A stretch of 40,544 nucleotides of DNA, taken from positions 1 through 40,544 of the forward strand of contig JABIFY010000149.1 of NCBI GenBank assembly GCA_018650465.1. Reading direction: 5' to 3'. Of this stretch, positions 40,037 to 40,544 are shown piece after piece. The stretch comes from Alphaproteobacteria bacterium (lineage in GTDB: Bacteria; Pseudomonadota; Alphaproteobacteria; UBA2966). Both the position numbers and the translations under genes were made by a program. The notes under the pieces are model-generated. The model was given only the letters and a program-made list of their open reading frames with translations, was not told where the DNA came from and made no database searches. Numbering within the stretch: the first letter of the stretch is position 1; each line of letters starts with the position of its first letter.

Positions 40037-40544
40037 CTATTTTTTCTTGCCCGATTTTTTGCTCGATTTCTTGGCCTTTTCTTTCTTTACTTTTTTGCTC
40101 TCTTTTTTGAGAATTTTTCTCATTTCTTCTTTTAGTTTCTTGATTTTCTTTTTCAGCTTTTTGATCTTGTCTTTTCCGTCTGATGTTGACATTTTTTTTC
40201 TCGTTTCTGATGCGTTAGTGGAAGGTTTTTTTGAAGTCTTGCGAATTGGTTTCGCTTTTGCTTTGTCCGTCGACGCTGCCTTTGTCTTGGCCTTTGCAGT
40301 GGTCGCTTTTGTCGCGACTTTCACGGCTGGCACAGCACGCCGTTTTTTCTTGGCCGTCGCTCTTGGTTTGGTCGTCGTTTTTTGAATGCTTGTTCCGGCC
40401 AATAGCAATTTTGCTGAAGCAATAACCTGAGGGGCGCTCTTTTCACTGATACCGGGCACAGACGCCAATCCCTTGGGTGTGGCGGCCGCAATTTTTGCAA
40501 TGGTGCGGTAGTTCGTCTTTACACACGCCGCTGCCAGTGAGGGA
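40037..40544 (-). CDS. Helix-hairpin-helix protein with long lysine/alanine-rich tail (start outside window)
   Basis: The frame runs in from the right edge: before the TTG at 40468 it continues upstream as VKTNYRTIAKIAAATPKG without a stop, so the true start is probably outside. The visible part begins with a helix-hairpin-helix-like segment (KGLASVPGISEKSAPQVIASA), a fold that binds DNA non-specifically. The last about 110 residues are Lys/Ala/Thr-rich, like histone H1-type tails, ending in heptad-like KIKKLKKKIKKLKEEMRKILKK and poly-lysine. A role as a nucleoid-associated protein is plausible. Its strong T- and A-bias on the DNA reflects the lysine codons. Confidence 0.75.
   Translation of the reverse strand, partial: PSLAAACVKTNYRTIAKIAAATPKGLASVPGISEKSAPQVIASAKLLLAGTSIQKTTTKPRATAKKKRRAVPAVKVATKATTAKAKTKAASTDKAKAKPIRKTSKKPSTNASETRKKMSTSDGKDKIKKLKKKIKKLKEEMRKILKKESKKVKKEKAKKSSKKSGKKK

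Overview
The window looks like chromosomal DNA from a free-living, probably marine, alphaproteobacterium of the Rhodospirillales type. This is inferred from gene content only: a box benzoyl-CoA cluster with a BoxR regulator, an Mla-type lipid transport operon with a STAS-fused permease, a PPK2/PiT/NptA phosphate operon, CTTGA-loop palindromic repeats of a kind common in alphaproteobacteria, and selenoprotein genes. No rRNA, tRNA, CRISPR array, insertion sequence or phage gene was recognised.

Layout. 1-383: 5' part of a membrane protein gene running off the left edge. 690-1028: decayed YkgJ-family gene. 1025-4325: acyl-CoA ligase and a Kef-type antiporter. 4595-9293: complete branched-chain-type ABC transporter (binding protein, two permeases, two ATPases) with a strong hairpin after the binding-protein gene. 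9297-10598: two CheY-like receivers and an Hpt protein. 10612-15575 (minus strand): cysteine hydrolase, metallo-beta-lactamase-fold hydrolase, glutathione transferase, an ArsR/SRPBCC pair with a perfect operator palindrome over the regulator start codon, NnrU-like membrane protein, a small unknown, and a cyclic-nucleotide-binding protein. 15617-24534: aerobic benzoyl-CoA (box) cluster: alpha/beta hydrolase, benzoate-CoA ligase and DUF4863 protein on the minus strand; boxR, boxC, boxB, a reductase and an acyl-CoA thioesterase on the plus strand. 24551-27005: xanthine phosphoribosyltransferase, PAS histidine kinase, exonuclease III. 27104-30754: Mla-type lipid ABC transporter. 30916-35032: small lipoprotein, FMN reductase and a selenium-linked redox locus. 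35257-39559: phosphate import and polyphosphate operon. 39620-40544: an unknown ORF and a lysine-rich helix-hairpin-helix protein cut by the right edge.

How the genes fit. Benzoate would be activated by the ligase, epoxidised by BoxB with electrons from the reductase, and ring-opened by BoxC; BoxR probably responds to benzoyl-CoA, and three TGCA-N6-TGCA-type sites lie in the boxR/DUF4863 and boxR/boxC gaps. The reductase is not a canonical ferredoxin-fused BoxA but a phthalate-dioxygenase-reductase-type protein.

The most unusual part is 31174-35032. Two genes each carry one in-frame UGA followed by conserved-looking protein in the same frame: a redoxin with U-G-C in place of the thioredoxin-fold active site, and a UGSC-family protein with a U-x-x-C-x-x-C motif. 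Each UGA has a 6-bp, 5-nt-loop hairpin 18-20 nt downstream, as expected of a bacterial SECIS. Between them lies a thioredoxin-fused protein of unknown function whose stop overlaps the UGSC start. These are best read as full-length selenoprotein genes, not pairs of broken ORFs.
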